NCBI GenBank assembly: GCA_017451975.1
Contig: JAFTNI010000122.1
Span: forward strand, 1-20,715
Length of the DNA: 20,715 bases
DNA from: Clostridia bacterium
GTDB taxonomy: Bacteria > Bacillota > Clostridia > Oscillospirales > CAG-272
Direction: 5' to 3'
Part shown: positions 13,835 to 20,715 of the stretch, piece by piece
How the letters are laid out: every line of letters begins with the position of its first letter
Position numbering within the stretch: position 1 is the stretch's first letter
Position numbers and translations under genes: made by a program
The notes under the pieces: generated by a model
Told to the model about the DNA's origin: nothing
Seen by the model: the letters and a program-made list of their open reading frames with translations, nothing else
Databases searched by the model: none

Positions 13835-14679
13835 TGGCAAAGAAGAAACGCAAGCCACACAAAAAGCCGATGCGCACGCCGCTTTCGGCGCTAGATAAGT
13901 TTGTGTATTGGGCTACTAGCATCCTAGGGTTAATAATAAGTGTTGTAATCCAATTTATATACGCGCAAATAAGTAACCATATTGCTTTCTCCGATATTTC
14001 TGTCATCGCGTCCTCAAGCCCCGATGCAGCATCTATTTTGTTTTTACCACTTATTTTTTTGATTTGGGTTTTATCATTTTTTTCGATAATATACCTATAT
14101 TATGATAAAAAGCAGCCAATATTCGGCAACAAAAATTTTAATCCTCCCCCAAACCAGCCTTATGTAGAAACGCCTCCTATATTCTCGCTGAAATTTTGGA
14201 GAGAAATGAGTAAAAAAACAAAATCTCGGCTTAAAAAATTTATCATTGTTACAACCGTTCTTTTCAGTGTTTTTTCGGCATTATCGCTTTTAGGTATATG
14301 TCAAAGAAGCATCTTGGACAAAGTTGACAATATAAAAACATACAATTCATTTAATAAGCTTACTTCTACTTATAATATTGAAAAAGCAGATAAGATGATT
14401 ATTGATGTTGGATGCAACACCGGTCCCAAGGGCGGCATAACTAGTTATTACATAGAAATAGTTTTCGTTTTTGGCGATGAAAAGTTTTCTTTTACACAAC
14501 ATTCTTTTAATGGCATGGATAGGATGGAAGTTCTAGAATATATGCTGAGAAAAAAATCTGATATTAACGGCAAGTACGAAGTACGCGGTTTAAATCTGAT
14601 GGAAAAGCTCTGCAAGGACAGAAACTTCACCGAAGCTGAAAAAGCGCTTGTGTACGAGCTTTTCGATTATACGGAATAA
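13834..14679 (+). CDS. Hypothetical membrane protein
   Basis: I do not recognise this 281-residue protein. A basic N-terminus (MAKKKRKPHKKP) precedes two hydrophobic segments near 23-45 and 67-91, a proline-rich stretch (FNPPPNQPYVETPP), and a third segment near 135-155. A soluble region of about 125 residues follows, containing KMIIDVGCN and a predicted beta pair. No catalytic motif is seen. The start ATG overlaps the reductase stop (TAATG), which fixes it. The first 20 and last 35 codons look native, but the middle is distinctly AT-rich with different codon use, suggesting transferred or fast-evolving sequence. It ends at a bidirectional terminator facing the FRG gene. Confidence 0.75.
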   Translation: MAKKKRKPHKKPMRTPLSALDKFVYWATSILGLIISVVIQFIYAQISNHIAFSDISVIASSSPDAASILFLPLIFLIWVLSFFSIIYLYYDKKQPIFGNKNFNPPPNQPYVETPPIFSLKFWREMSKKTKSRLKKFIIVTTVLFSVFSALSLLGICQRSILDKVDNIKTYNSFNKLTSTYNIEKADKMIIDVGCNTGPKGGITSYYIEIVFVFGDEKFSFTQHSFNGMDRMEVLEYMLRKKSDINGKYEVRGLNLMEKLCKDRNFTEAEKALVYELFDYTE

Positions 14680-14680
14680 A

Positions 14681-14717
14681 AAAATGCACCTTTGATTTTT
14701 TCAAAGGTGCAATTTTT
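14681..14717. terminator. Bidirectional terminator between convergent genes
   Basis: A 10-bp stem (GCACCTTTGA at 14685-14694 with its complement at 14701-14710) has a T6 loop, an A-tract on the left and a T-tract on the right. It ends the membrane-protein gene and, read leftward, the FRG-domain gene. Confidence 0.9.
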
Positions 14718-14724
14718 GTAGCAT

Positions 14725-14766
14725 ACCGCCGCGAGATTCTTCGCTTCGCTCGAGAATGACACGCGG
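14725..14766 (+). repeat. Palindromic intergenic repeat, partial copy C
   Basis: It begins ACCGCCGCGAGAT (14725-14737), identical to 15784-15796, then ATTCTTCGCTTCGCTCGAGAAT, which can fold on itself. CCGCG/CGCGG arms lie at 14729-14733 and 14762-14766. It lacks the outer terminal repeats of the 15701-15871 element. Confidence 0.65.
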
Positions 14767-14811
14767 AGAGAGCTCAAATTACTTTTACAAACTTAACAAG
14801 GTTTAGATTTC

Positions 14812-15615
14812 TCACTCACTTCTTACAAAATAGTGGCGCGCAAGCCAACGGGAAAGCCCATCAAGCCCCGGGTAAACGGTGCGCTCGTTGATGTTGAGCT
14901 GGTCGAGCATATCGCGTATACGCCAGCGCAGCTCCTTTTTTATAACGTACTTGACGGTATTTTTCGTGTTTTCAGCCAGGAATTTTTCCACGCTCATGCC
15001 CGTAGGCACAACGGAAAAATACGAATATTGGTTTATAATTCTCGGGTCTATGGAGGGCGGCTCGATTATTACCATGGAGTCCGTGCCCATATCGCGGTCG
15101 TATTTCGCCGCGTCGTGCGCTATTTTATCGAGCATTTCCACCGTGAAGATAAGCGCGTTTTCGTTGTGGAGCACGTCGTAATATTTCTGTGGCAGGGTGG
15201 TGTGTATTTCTTCAATATCTATCTTCCACACAACGCAATCGTGCCTGCCCATTTTATCGAGGTTATTTTCCGTCGTGGCGAAGTGGAGCGCCGTAAGCGG
15301 CGAATACGTCCAGTCCAGCAGGCGCGTGGGAAGGCCGTGGTGTTGGCCCAAAATCATCTGCTTCCACACAGAACCGTCCAGCCAAGGGTATTCTGCCAAA
15401 GCGTACTTCGTAAAATTTCTCAGAATGGAAGATTCCAGCTCCGGGTAGAGCTGCTTGCAGTTGCGCTGAAGGCTCGTGGTAAGCTCAAAGGAAATATTGG
15501 AAAGCCCGTGGTACATAAAGTTGCTTCTGTGGCGCTTCGTTTTATCGCTGAATTCCTGCTCGCTCACAAGCTGTATAACGCTTTCAAGCGTGTCGAGTTC
15601 TATGGTTTTGTACAT
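14812..15615 (-). CDS. FRG-domain protein
   Basis: This 267-residue protein carries the FRG domain (PF08867), recognised by QHHGLPTRLLDW at 91-102 followed by SPLTALHFA. The motif that gives the family its name is YHG here (NFMYHGLSN, 33-41) instead of FRG. The biochemical function of the domain is not established; such proteins occur scattered in bacteria and phages, often in variable regions. The frame is open to 15693, but the consensus promoter lies inside that extension. The start is therefore the ATG at 15615, with AAAGGGA about eight bases upstream. It is a single-gene unit between intergenic repeats, and codon use is like the native genes. Confidence 0.88.
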   Translation of the reverse strand: MYKTIELDTLESVIQLVSEQEFSDKTKRHRSNFMYHGLSNISFELTTSLQRNCKQLYPELESSILRNFTKYALAEYPWLDGSVWKQMILGQHHGLPTRLLDWTYSPLTALHFATTENNLDKMGRHDCVVWKIDIEEIHTTLPQKYYDVLHNENALIFTVEMLDKIAHDAAKYDRDMGTDSMVIIEPPSIDPRIINQYSYFSVVPTGMSVEKFLAENTKNTVKYVIKKELRWRIRDMLDQLNINERTVYPGLDGLSRWLARHYFVRSE

Positions 15616-15645
15616 ACTTTGTCCCTTTCGAAGTGTTCTGCATTT

Positions 15646-15674
15646 ATTATACCAAATAGTGCGGGGCTTGTCAA
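15646..15674 (-). promoter_or_regulatory. Perfect consensus promoter of the FRG gene
   Basis: On the minus strand TTGACA (15669-15674), a 17-base spacer and TATAAT (15646-15651) match consensus exactly. Transcription should start near 15639, about 24 bases before the ATG at 15615. This rules out the longer frame beginning at 15693. Confidence 0.88.
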
Positions 15675-15700
15675 TGCGGTTTATTTGCGCCACGAACTAT

Positions 15701-15871
15701 CACGGAAATCAATTTTTTGCCTTCCCCTCTTATAGGGGAAGGCGTCGCCTTCAGGTGACGGATTAGGTGTTCCTTCGCTTTTTACCGCCGCGAGATCCGA
15801 GCGTTTCGGCTTCGCTCAAGATGACCGCGAAGGGTACTTTTATATAATTCTATCAAAAATTGATTTCCGTG
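15701..15871. mobile_element. MITE-like 171-bp element with 17-bp terminal inverted repeats
   Basis: CACGGAAATCAATTTTT (15701-15717) and its exact reverse complement (15855-15871) bound the element. Inside are a CCTTCCCCT/AGGGGAAGG hairpin (15720-15742), a CGTCGCCT/AGGTGACG hairpin with one G-U pair (15743-15760), and CCTTCGC/GCGAAGG arms (15772-15778 and 15827-15833) around the repeat-family core. It encodes no protein. No target-site duplication is obvious at its edges. It fills most of the gap between the divergent FRG and hydrolase promoters. Confidence 0.65.
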
Positions 15872-15891
15872 CCCGGGACTACGGCTCGGCG

Positions 15892-15920
15892 TTGACATAT
15901 CTTCTTTTTCGTGGTAAAAT
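15892..15920 (+). promoter_or_regulatory. Sigma-A-type promoter of the esterase-acyltransferase gene
   Basis: TTGACA (15892-15897), a 17-base spacer and TAAAAT (15915-15920). The ATG at 15956 has AGGGGG at 15943-15948. The promoter begins about 20 bases right of the terminal repeat of the 171-bp element. Confidence 0.85.
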
Positions 15921-15955
15921 AATATTATAAACTACTGTGGCAAGGGGGACAAAAA

Positions 15956-18112
15956 ATGGGGCTTACAGCCAAGACCATAAGAAAACAACTTACCATATTG
16001 AAGCCGATAATAGGCGGTTTTTCGCTTAAAACCGCGCGCCTTATGCAAAATAAGCTGGGCGAGCTGATGAAAAATCAGAACCGCGGAAAATTTATACAGA
16101 AAAAACATTCGTTTGAAAGCTTCGAGGGTGCTTGGGTAATACCAAATGACGAGCGCCGCGAGGGGGTTATACTTTACCTTCACGGCGGCGGCTACGTTTG
16201 CGGCGGGCTCGATTACGCCATGGGCTTCGGCTCGGCTCTTGCCGTGCAGTGCGGCGCGCGCGTTTTCTGCGCGGCGTACAGGCTTGCGCCCGAAGCGCCT
16301 TTTCCCGCAGCCGTAGAAGATGCGCTTTGCGCCTATAAATACCTTCTGGGCAAGGGGTATTCGCGCATAACGCTATGCGGCGAAAGCGCGGGCGGCGGGC
16401 TTTGCTACGCGCTTTGCCAGAAGCTGCGCGAAGAGGGGCTTTTGCTTCCTTGCGGAATTATAGCCGTATCGCCGTGGGCAGACCTCACTGCCTCGGGTGA
16501 ATCGTACAAAACGAACGCAGAGGTCGACCCCTCTATGTCTATAGAGATGCTCGATTTCTACGCGAAAAATTACACGGAGGATAGGGCGCACCCGCTTGTT
16601 TCGCCCGCGCTTGCCGACCTCCGCGGTATGCCGCCCTCGCTTATATTCGTCGGCGGCGACGAAATTATGCTCGACGACGCGAAAATGCTTCACGAGCGCC
16701 TTTGCGAGTTGGATTGCAAAAGCAAGCTCGTTGTTGCGCCGAAAAGGTGGCACGCATACCTTCTTTACGGCCTTGAGGAGGATAAAAAGGATTTTGCCGC
16801 TTTAAATAAATTTCTCGGCAAGGTTATGTCGGCAGAGCAAAGGCTGCGCTGGCTGCCGCTTGATAACTCTGCAAAAATTTACCCGCCCGCGCGCAACCAG
16901 AACTGGAGCAATGTTTTCCGCGTTTCTGCCACGCTGAAGGAAAAGGTAGACGTGGGTGTTATGCGCTCCGCGCTCGACGTTACTGTGCGCCGTTTCCCCT
17001 CGATAGCCGTGCGGCTTCGCCGCGGCGCGTTCTGGTATTACCTTCAGCAAATAGCGGAAGCGCCCGAAATACGCGAGGAAAACAGCTACCCGCTTACGCA
17101 GATGTCGAAGGAGGAAATGCGCAAATGCGCTTTCCGCATAATAGTTTACAACCGCCGTGTGGCGATTGAAATTTTCCACTCTATAACAGACGGCAGCGGT
17201 GCGCTCATCTTCCTGAAAACGCTCGTGGCGGAATATATTCAGCAGAAGTACGGCGTTGCCGTGCCTGCAGAGCACGGTGTGCTTGGCAGGCTGGAGGAGC
17301 CGAGCGCGGAAGAGCTTGAAGATAGCTACCAGAAATATTCGGGCGAGGTTTCCGCTTCGCTGCGCGCAAGCAACGCCTGGCGCCCGAAGGGTACGCCCGA
17401 GGCAAAGGGCTTTTCCCACCTAACCTGCTTCGAGCTGCCCGTGAAGCAGACGCTAGAAAAGGCGCACGAATACGGCGTGAGCCTTACGAACTTCCTTTGC
17501 GCCGTTATGATGCAGGCGCTGCAGAACCTGCAGGCAGAGAAGGTGCCGAGCGTGCGCAGGCGAAAGCCCATAAAGGTTTTCGTTCCCGTAAACCTGCGCG
17601 GCATTTTTGAAAGCCGTTCGCTGCGCAACTTCGTGCTTTACGCCGTGCCCGAAATAAACCCCAGGCTCGGTGGCTACGATTTCAGGGAAATATGCGAAAT
17701 TGTTAAGCACCAGATGGCGCTGGAGGTAACACCGAAGAATATGAGCGCGAAGATAGCCACGAACACTGCCTGCGAAAAAATATGGGCGTTCAAGCTTATG
17801 CCGCTTTTTATAAAAAATATTGCCATGAAGGCGGTTTTCCATTCCGTTGGCGAGCGTAAATCCTGCCTTGCTTTTTCCAACCTCGGCGCGGTCAAGCTGC
17901 CCGAAGAAATGAAAGATTACATCGAGCGAATGGATTTCATTCTCGGCGTTCAGGCAACGGCACCGTACGATTGCGCTATGCTTTCGTATGGCGATACGCT
18001 TTACATAAACTTTATAAGAAATATACGTGAATCGGAGCTGGAATATCATTTTTACCGTGTTCTGCAGGGCTTTGGCTTGCCCGTGACCGTGCAGAGCAAC
18101 AACGTCGATTAA
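15956..18112 (+). CDS. Alpha/beta hydrolase fused to a condensation/acyltransferase-like domain
   Basis: This 718-residue fusion starts with an esterase of the hormone-sensitive-lipase type (about 55-290). It has the oxyanion motif HGGGY (76-80), YRLAPEAPFPAAVED, the nucleophile GESAGG with Ser144, GGDE with Asp235, and His266 in RWHAY. Residues from about 295 onward resemble condensation / alcohol acetyltransferase folds: a WSNVFRVSATL strand, then HSITDG (408-413), which fits the HxxxDG active-site pattern, and later PVNLR and SNLG segments. Such acyltransferases join an acyl thioester to an alcohol or amine, while the esterase could hydrolyse or transfer acyl groups. The substrate is unknown. 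The DUF6320 gene follows directly, with its ribosome site touching this stop. The domain calls are good, the joint function open. Confidence 0.88.
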   Translation: MGLTAKTIRKQLTILKPIIGGFSLKTARLMQNKLGELMKNQNRGKFIQKKHSFESFEGAWVIPNDERREGVILYLHGGGYVCGGLDYAMGFGSALAVQCGARVFCAAYRLAPEAPFPAAVEDALCAYKYLLGKGYSRITLCGESAGGGLCYALCQKLREEGLLLPCGIIAVSPWADLTASGESYKTNAEVDPSMSIEMLDFYAKNYTEDRAHPLVSPALADLRGMPPSLIFVGGDEIMLDDAKMLHERLCELDCKSKLVVAPKRWHAYLLYGLEEDKKDFAALNKFLGKVMSAEQRLRWLPLDNSAKIYPPARNQNWSNVFRVSATLKEKVDVGVMRSALDVTVRRFPSIAVRLRRGAFWYYLQQIAEAPEIREENSYPLTQMSKEEMRKCAFRIIVYNRRVAIEIFHSITDGSGALIFLKTLVAEYIQQKYGVAVPAEHGVLGRLEEPSAEELEDSYQKYSGEVSASLRASNAWRPKGTPEAKGFSHLTCFELPVKQTLEKAHEYGVSLTNFLCAVMMQALQNLQAEKVPSVRRRKPIKVFVPVNLRGIFESRSLRNFVLYAVPEINPRLGGYDFREICEIVKHQMALEVTPKNMSAKIATNTACEKIWAFKLMPLFIKNIAMKAVFHSVGERKSCLAFSNLGAVKLPEEMKDYIERMDFILGVQATAPYDCAMLSYGDTLYINFIRNIRESELEYHFYRVLQGFGLPVTVQSNNVD

Positions 18113-18124
18113 GGAGGATTGCAT

Positions 18125-18820
18125 ATGTACTGTGTAAGGTGCGGCGTAAAGCTTGCCGATAGCGAGAATAGCTGCCCGCTTTGCGGCACGCGCGTTTTTC
18201 ACCCCGATATTTTACGCGAGGAGAGCGAACCGCTTTACCCCGCGCAAAAATTCCCCGCAGCCAGAAAGAGAACCTTTGTTTTTCAGGCGCTTTTTACCGC
18301 GGCGTTTATTTTGCCGTTTATAATAGTTTTGCTTTGCGATATACAGTTTAACCGCGCTGTAACTTGGTCCGGCTACGTTATGGGTGCGCTTATTCTGGGT
18401 TATATTTCGTTTATTTTGCCCTCGTGGTTCAGAAAGCCCAACCCCGTTATATTCGTGCCGTGCGACGTTGCGGCGGTGGCACTTTATTTGTTCTATATAA
18501 ATATTGTTACGGGCGGAAAATGGTTCTGGAGCTTCGGCTTGCCCGTGGTAGGCTGTGTGGGCGCTATAGTAATAACGGTGGTAACGCTCACATACTACCT
18601 CAAGCGCGGAAAGCTTTTCGTTTTCGGCGGCGCGACAATTGCGCTCGGCGCGTTTATGCTGCTTATGGAGTTTTTGATGGTGGTGACCTTTGAAGGGCTT
18701 TACTTCAAGGGTTGGTCGCTCTATCCGCTTATAACTCTCGGCATAATAGGCGGCTTGCTGATTTTTATAGGCGCTTGCCGCCCCGCAAAGAAAAGTATGG
18801 AAAGAATGTTCTTTGTGTGA
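18125..18820 (+). CDS. DUF6320-like membrane protein with zinc-ribbon N-terminus
   Basis: This 231-residue protein begins MYCVRCGVKLADSENSCPLCGT, two CxxC pairs forming a small zinc ribbon. About six hydrophobic segments follow from residue 50 to 220. This matches what I recall of DUF6320, found in Firmicutes next to esterase/acyltransferase genes; the function is unknown. The start is ATG 18125: AAGGAGG at 18111-18117 overlaps the upstream stop and is seven bases away. A TTG two codons earlier is too close to the ribosome site. Pairing with the fusion gene suggests that the membrane protein supports lipid or surface acyl transfer, an inference from context only. Confidence 0.8.
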   Translation: MYCVRCGVKLADSENSCPLCGTRVFHPDILREESEPLYPAQKFPAARKRTFVFQALFTAAFILPFIIVLLCDIQFNRAVTWSGYVMGALILGYISFILPSWFRKPNPVIFVPCDVAAVALYLFYINIVTGGKWFWSFGLPVVGCVGAIVITVVTLTYYLKRGKLFVFGGATIALGAFMLLMEFLMVVTFEGLYFKGWSLYPLITLGIIGGLLIFIGACRPAKKSMERMFFV

Positions 18821-18830
18821 TACTTAAATA

Positions 18831-18862
18831 AAAAATGCACTTGCTTTTGCAAGTGCATTTTT
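18831..18862. terminator. Bidirectional terminator between convergent genes
   Basis: A perfect 14-bp stem (18831-18844 with 18849-18862) around a TTTT loop has an A-tract at one end and a T-tract at the other. It separates the DUF6320 gene (plus) from the MATE gene (minus). Confidence 0.92.
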
Positions 18863-18878
18863 GCTTGTTCAAGCAAAG

Positions 18879-20258
18879 TCAATTTTGCTCTTTGAATATT
18901 CTTTTCCACTTTCCCGTTCTGTATTGCAAGTAGCCGAGCGTGAAGTTGATGAGCCAGCCCACGGGAACGGCGTACCACACGAACGCAACGCCGAAGGCGG
19001 GCGCAAGCGCTGTGGCGAGTATTACGCGAAGGGAAAGGTTGATAAGGTTGGCTACGGTGAACATAACCATATCGCCCGCGCCGCGCAAAAGCCCGTCGGT
19101 CGACATTTTATAGCCGATGAGCGCATAGAACCACGACATAAACGACATATATCCCGCGCCCGTTTCCATAGCGGCGGGGGTGAGCTCGTCACCGAGGAAA
19201 AATTCCAGAATAGGCGTTTTGCAAAGCTGAAGGAAAACGCATATGATCACGGCAAAAACGGCGACCATTATATTTGCTGTGCGGTAACCCTCTGCCACAC
19301 GCTCGTTTTTGCCCGCGCCCAGGTTTTGCGCCGTATATGATGAAAGCGCGTTACCTATGGCAATAAAGGGAACTATAACAAGGCTTTCCACGCGCATACT
19401 TGCCGTGAAGCCTGCCAGAACCTCCGAGCCAAAGCCGTTTACCACAGATTGAACGAGCATAAGCCCGATAGAAACCGTGGATTGCTGCAAAATAGAGGGC
19501 AGAGCCACGCGCATCATGGTAGAAAGCTCTGTTTTATCAAAAAACTTTTCGCTTTTTTCGGGGAAACGCTTCATTTCAAACATAAATATTATGAATGAAA
19601 TCACGGCGGAAACGCCCTGCGCTATAAATGTTGCCCAGGCAACGCCCGCAATGCCCATATTAAGGGAGGTCACCATGTAAACGTCCAGCACGACGTTAAG
19701 CACAGAAGAGAAAATGAGAAGTACAAGCGGTATTTTCGATTTGCCCAATGCATTGAACATAGAGGAAATTATGTTGTACATAAAAAGCAGCGGCAAGCCA
19801 TAGAAATAGATATTCAGGTATTCCACGGCAAGCTCAAGCGCATCTGCTGGGGTTTTTAGCAGAAGCATTATATCTTTGCCGAAAATAAGCCCGAGCGCCG
19901 CAAGCGCCACGCTGAGCAGAAGGAAAGATATCATAGCCGTGTATATGGCAGATTTCATTTTGCCGTATTGCTTCGCGCCGAAGTAGCGGCTTACTATAAC
20001 GGAAGCGCCTATGCCGCCGCCCGCTGCTACGAAAATGAAAATATTGGTAAGCGATGTGGAGGCGCCCACGGCGGCGAGCGCTGTTATACCGACGTACCGC
20101 CCGACCACGGCGGAATCCACAAGCGTATAAAGCTGCTGAAACATATTGCCTATAATTATGGGGAAGGCAAAAATAAGAAGCGCGTAAAGCGGCTTTTTCA
20201 CGGTAAGATAGTCGCTGGCGCCCGTTTTGGGTTTATTTTTAAATTCGTTTTTTTGCAT
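18879..20258 (-). CDS. MATE family efflux transporter
   Basis: This 459-residue protein has about twelve hydrophobic segments in two similar halves. It shows MATE hallmarks near the start: AFPIIIGNMFQQLYTLVDSAVVGRYVG, then GASTSLTNIFIFVAAGGGIGASVIVSRYFGA. The second half repeats the pattern with ALPSILQQSTVSIGLMLVQSVVNGFG and a VESLVIVPFIAIGNALSSYTAQNLGAG block. MATE proteins export organic cations and drugs using Na+ or H+ gradients; the clostridial subgroup is functionally diverse. The length is normal. The ATG at 20258 has AAAGGA about eight bases upstream. It is a single-gene unit with its own promoter and terminator. The substrate is not predictable. Confidence 0.95.
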   Translation of the reverse strand: MQKNEFKNKPKTGASDYLTVKKPLYALLIFAFPIIIGNMFQQLYTLVDSAVVGRYVGITALAAVGASTSLTNIFIFVAAGGGIGASVIVSRYFGAKQYGKMKSAIYTAMISFLLLSVALAALGLIFGKDIMLLLKTPADALELAVEYLNIYFYGLPLLFMYNIISSMFNALGKSKIPLVLLIFSSVLNVVLDVYMVTSLNMGIAGVAWATFIAQGVSAVISFIIFMFEMKRFPEKSEKFFDKTELSTMMRVALPSILQQSTVSIGLMLVQSVVNGFGSEVLAGFTASMRVESLVIVPFIAIGNALSSYTAQNLGAGKNERVAEGYRTANIMVAVFAVIICVFLQLCKTPILEFFLGDELTPAAMETGAGYMSFMSWFYALIGYKMSTDGLLRGAGDMVMFTVANLINLSLRVILATALAPAFGVAFVWYAVPVGWLINFTLGYLQYRTGKWKRIFKEQN

Positions 20259-20302
20259 GAGGTTATCCTTTTTGCGCCTTTATAAAGTGATATTATTTTT
20301 AT

Positions 20303-20331
20303 ATTATACCACAAAGTTTATTCCGGCGCAA
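20303..20331 (-). promoter_or_regulatory. Sigma-A-type promoter of the MATE gene
   Basis: On the minus strand TTGCGC (20326-20331), a 17-base spacer and TATAAT (20303-20308), with an extended -10 TG directly upstream. The leader is about 38 bases. No clear operator palindrome was seen. Confidence 0.7.
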
Positions 20332-20398
20332 GTAACATTTTAACGAATAATAAGGTGGCGGTATTTGCAAAAATAAATGTTTCTGTGCAGAAAATATA

Positions 20399-20431
20399 AG
20401 AGAAGCACCTGCTTTTTGCAGGTGCTTCTCT
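20399..20431 (-). terminator. Terminator after the rubredoxin gene
   Basis: A perfect 14-bp stem (20399-20412 with 20418-20431) has a five-base loop. Read leftward, it is followed by TTATATTTTCT. It lies ten bases beyond the rubredoxin stop and closes the superoxide reductase-rubredoxin unit. Confidence 0.88.
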
Positions 20432-20440
20432 CATATTTTC

Positions 20441-20599
20441 TTATTCAGCTTCGCTGAAGTTTTCTTTGTCTACACCGCAGAGGGGGCAAGCAAAATCTTC
20501 GGGAAGATCTTCAAATTTCGTGCCGGGTTCTATACCGTTATCGGGGTCGCCGATTTCTTCATCGTATTCCCAACCGCAAACGTCGCATACATATTTCAT
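20441..20599 (-). CDS. Rubredoxin
   Basis: This 52-residue protein is a complete rubredoxin. Its two iron-binding knuckles are CDVCG (Cys5, Cys8) and CPLCG (Cys38, Cys41), with the family's YDEEIGDPDNGIEPGT stretch between them. The four cysteines hold one iron that carries single electrons in the cytoplasm. In anaerobes, rubredoxin commonly passes electrons to superoxide reductase, rubrerythrin or flavodiiron proteins. The upstream neighbour is the 3' end of a superoxide reductase gene 39 bases away, which fits that role. The ATG at 20599 has AGAGAGG ten bases upstream. Confidence 0.97.
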   Translation of the reverse strand: MKYVCDVCGWEYDEEIGDPDNGIEPGTKFEDLPEDFACPLCGVDKENFSEAE

Positions 20600-20638
20600 A
20601 GTAAAATACCTCTCTTTAATTTATTTTATAAATTTTGA

Positions 20639-20715
20639 TTAAATATCTGCTTTCCAAAGGCCGTGAAGGTTGCAGTAAGCGTAAACTGCAAGGGGCTTTT
20701 CATCTGCTACGGCAA
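20639..20715 (-). CDS. Superoxide reductase (desulfoferrodoxin/neelaredoxin), 3' end only
   Basis: Only the last 24 residues are inside the window, preceded by an incomplete codon: AVADEKPLAVYAYCNLHGLW and four more before TAA. The CNLHGLW motif is the signature end of superoxide reductases, where the Cys and His are ligands of the catalytic iron. The enzyme reduces superoxide to peroxide without making oxygen, using rubredoxin as donor, and the rubredoxin gene follows directly. The rest of the gene, including any N-terminal desulforedoxin domain, lies to the right of the window. Confidence 0.85.
   Translation of the reverse strand, partial: AVADEKPLAVYAYCNLHGLWKADI

Noticed and set aside
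12641..13858. Minus-strand frame of 405 codons opposite the aldo/keto reductase
   Set aside because: Shadow of the reductase, whose catalytic tetrad and eight cluster cysteines are unmistakable on the plus strand.
15616..15693. Longer FRG start at 15693
   Set aside because: The perfect -10/-35 pair at 15646-15674 lies inside this extension, so the codon would not be in the mRNA from that promoter.
14833..15735. Plus-strand frame opposite the FRG gene
   Set aside because: It runs through the FRG gene, its consensus promoter and the start of the 171-bp element, with no domain.

Overview
The window looks like chromosome from an anaerobic, endospore-forming member of the Clostridia, probably a gut lineage. 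The evidence is a spore germination protease gene (gpr), a rubredoxin plus superoxide reductase pair (oxygen defence of anaerobes), strong AGGAGG-type ribosome sites, canonical TTGACA/TATAAT promoters, and families that I associate with Clostridia (DUF4364, DUF6320, YesL/DUF624). Coding is dense, and most genes are rich in GCG/GGC codons. The pilin-like gene and one membrane gene are visibly more AT-rich. No tRNA, rRNA, CRISPR array or transposase gene was seen.

Layout. (1) 114-7058, minus strand: six tightly packed genes read from one promoter at 7092-7120. In order they are a UvrD/PcrA-type helicase, a TauE/SafE permease fused to a phytol/dolichol-kinase-like domain, a flavoredoxin-type flavin reductase, a Cys-motif FMN reductase, an anchored alpha/beta hydrolase and a tandem flavodoxin-fold protein. 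(2) 7161-9723, plus strand: a HAD phosphatase, a DUF4364 winged-helix protein and a YesL-like membrane protein. (3) 9684-11458: an orphan type IV pilin-like gene behind an unusual 386-base upstream region. (4) 11470-12398: gpr with a sigma-G/F-like promoter. (5) 12391-15871: an aldo/keto reductase with two 4Fe-4S motifs, an AT-rich membrane protein, and an FRG-domain gene, interspersed with three copies of a palindromic repeat family. (6) 15892-18862: an esterase-acyltransferase fusion coupled to a DUF6320 protein. (7) 18879-20715, minus strand: a MATE exporter, rubredoxin, and the end of a superoxide reductase gene.

The most striking structure lies upstream of the pilin-like gene. Two 30-base sites (9812-9841 and 9969-9998) match as inverted repeats at 26 of 30 positions. 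Each site is itself nearly palindromic around a single central base. Between them lies a perfect TTGACA-N17-TATAAT promoter that points away from the pilin gene and straight into a hairpin plus T-tract. Inverting the segment would point this promoter at the pilin gene. This is the architecture of a phase-variable invertible promoter, seen here in the apparent OFF orientation. No recombinase is present in the window, so inversion is an inference.

Other points worth attention are the two unusual gene fusions, a 171-base element with 17-base terminal inverted repeats, a 12-base direct repeat bracketing an insertion at the 3' end of gpr, and start codons corrected from promoter and ribosome-site positions.
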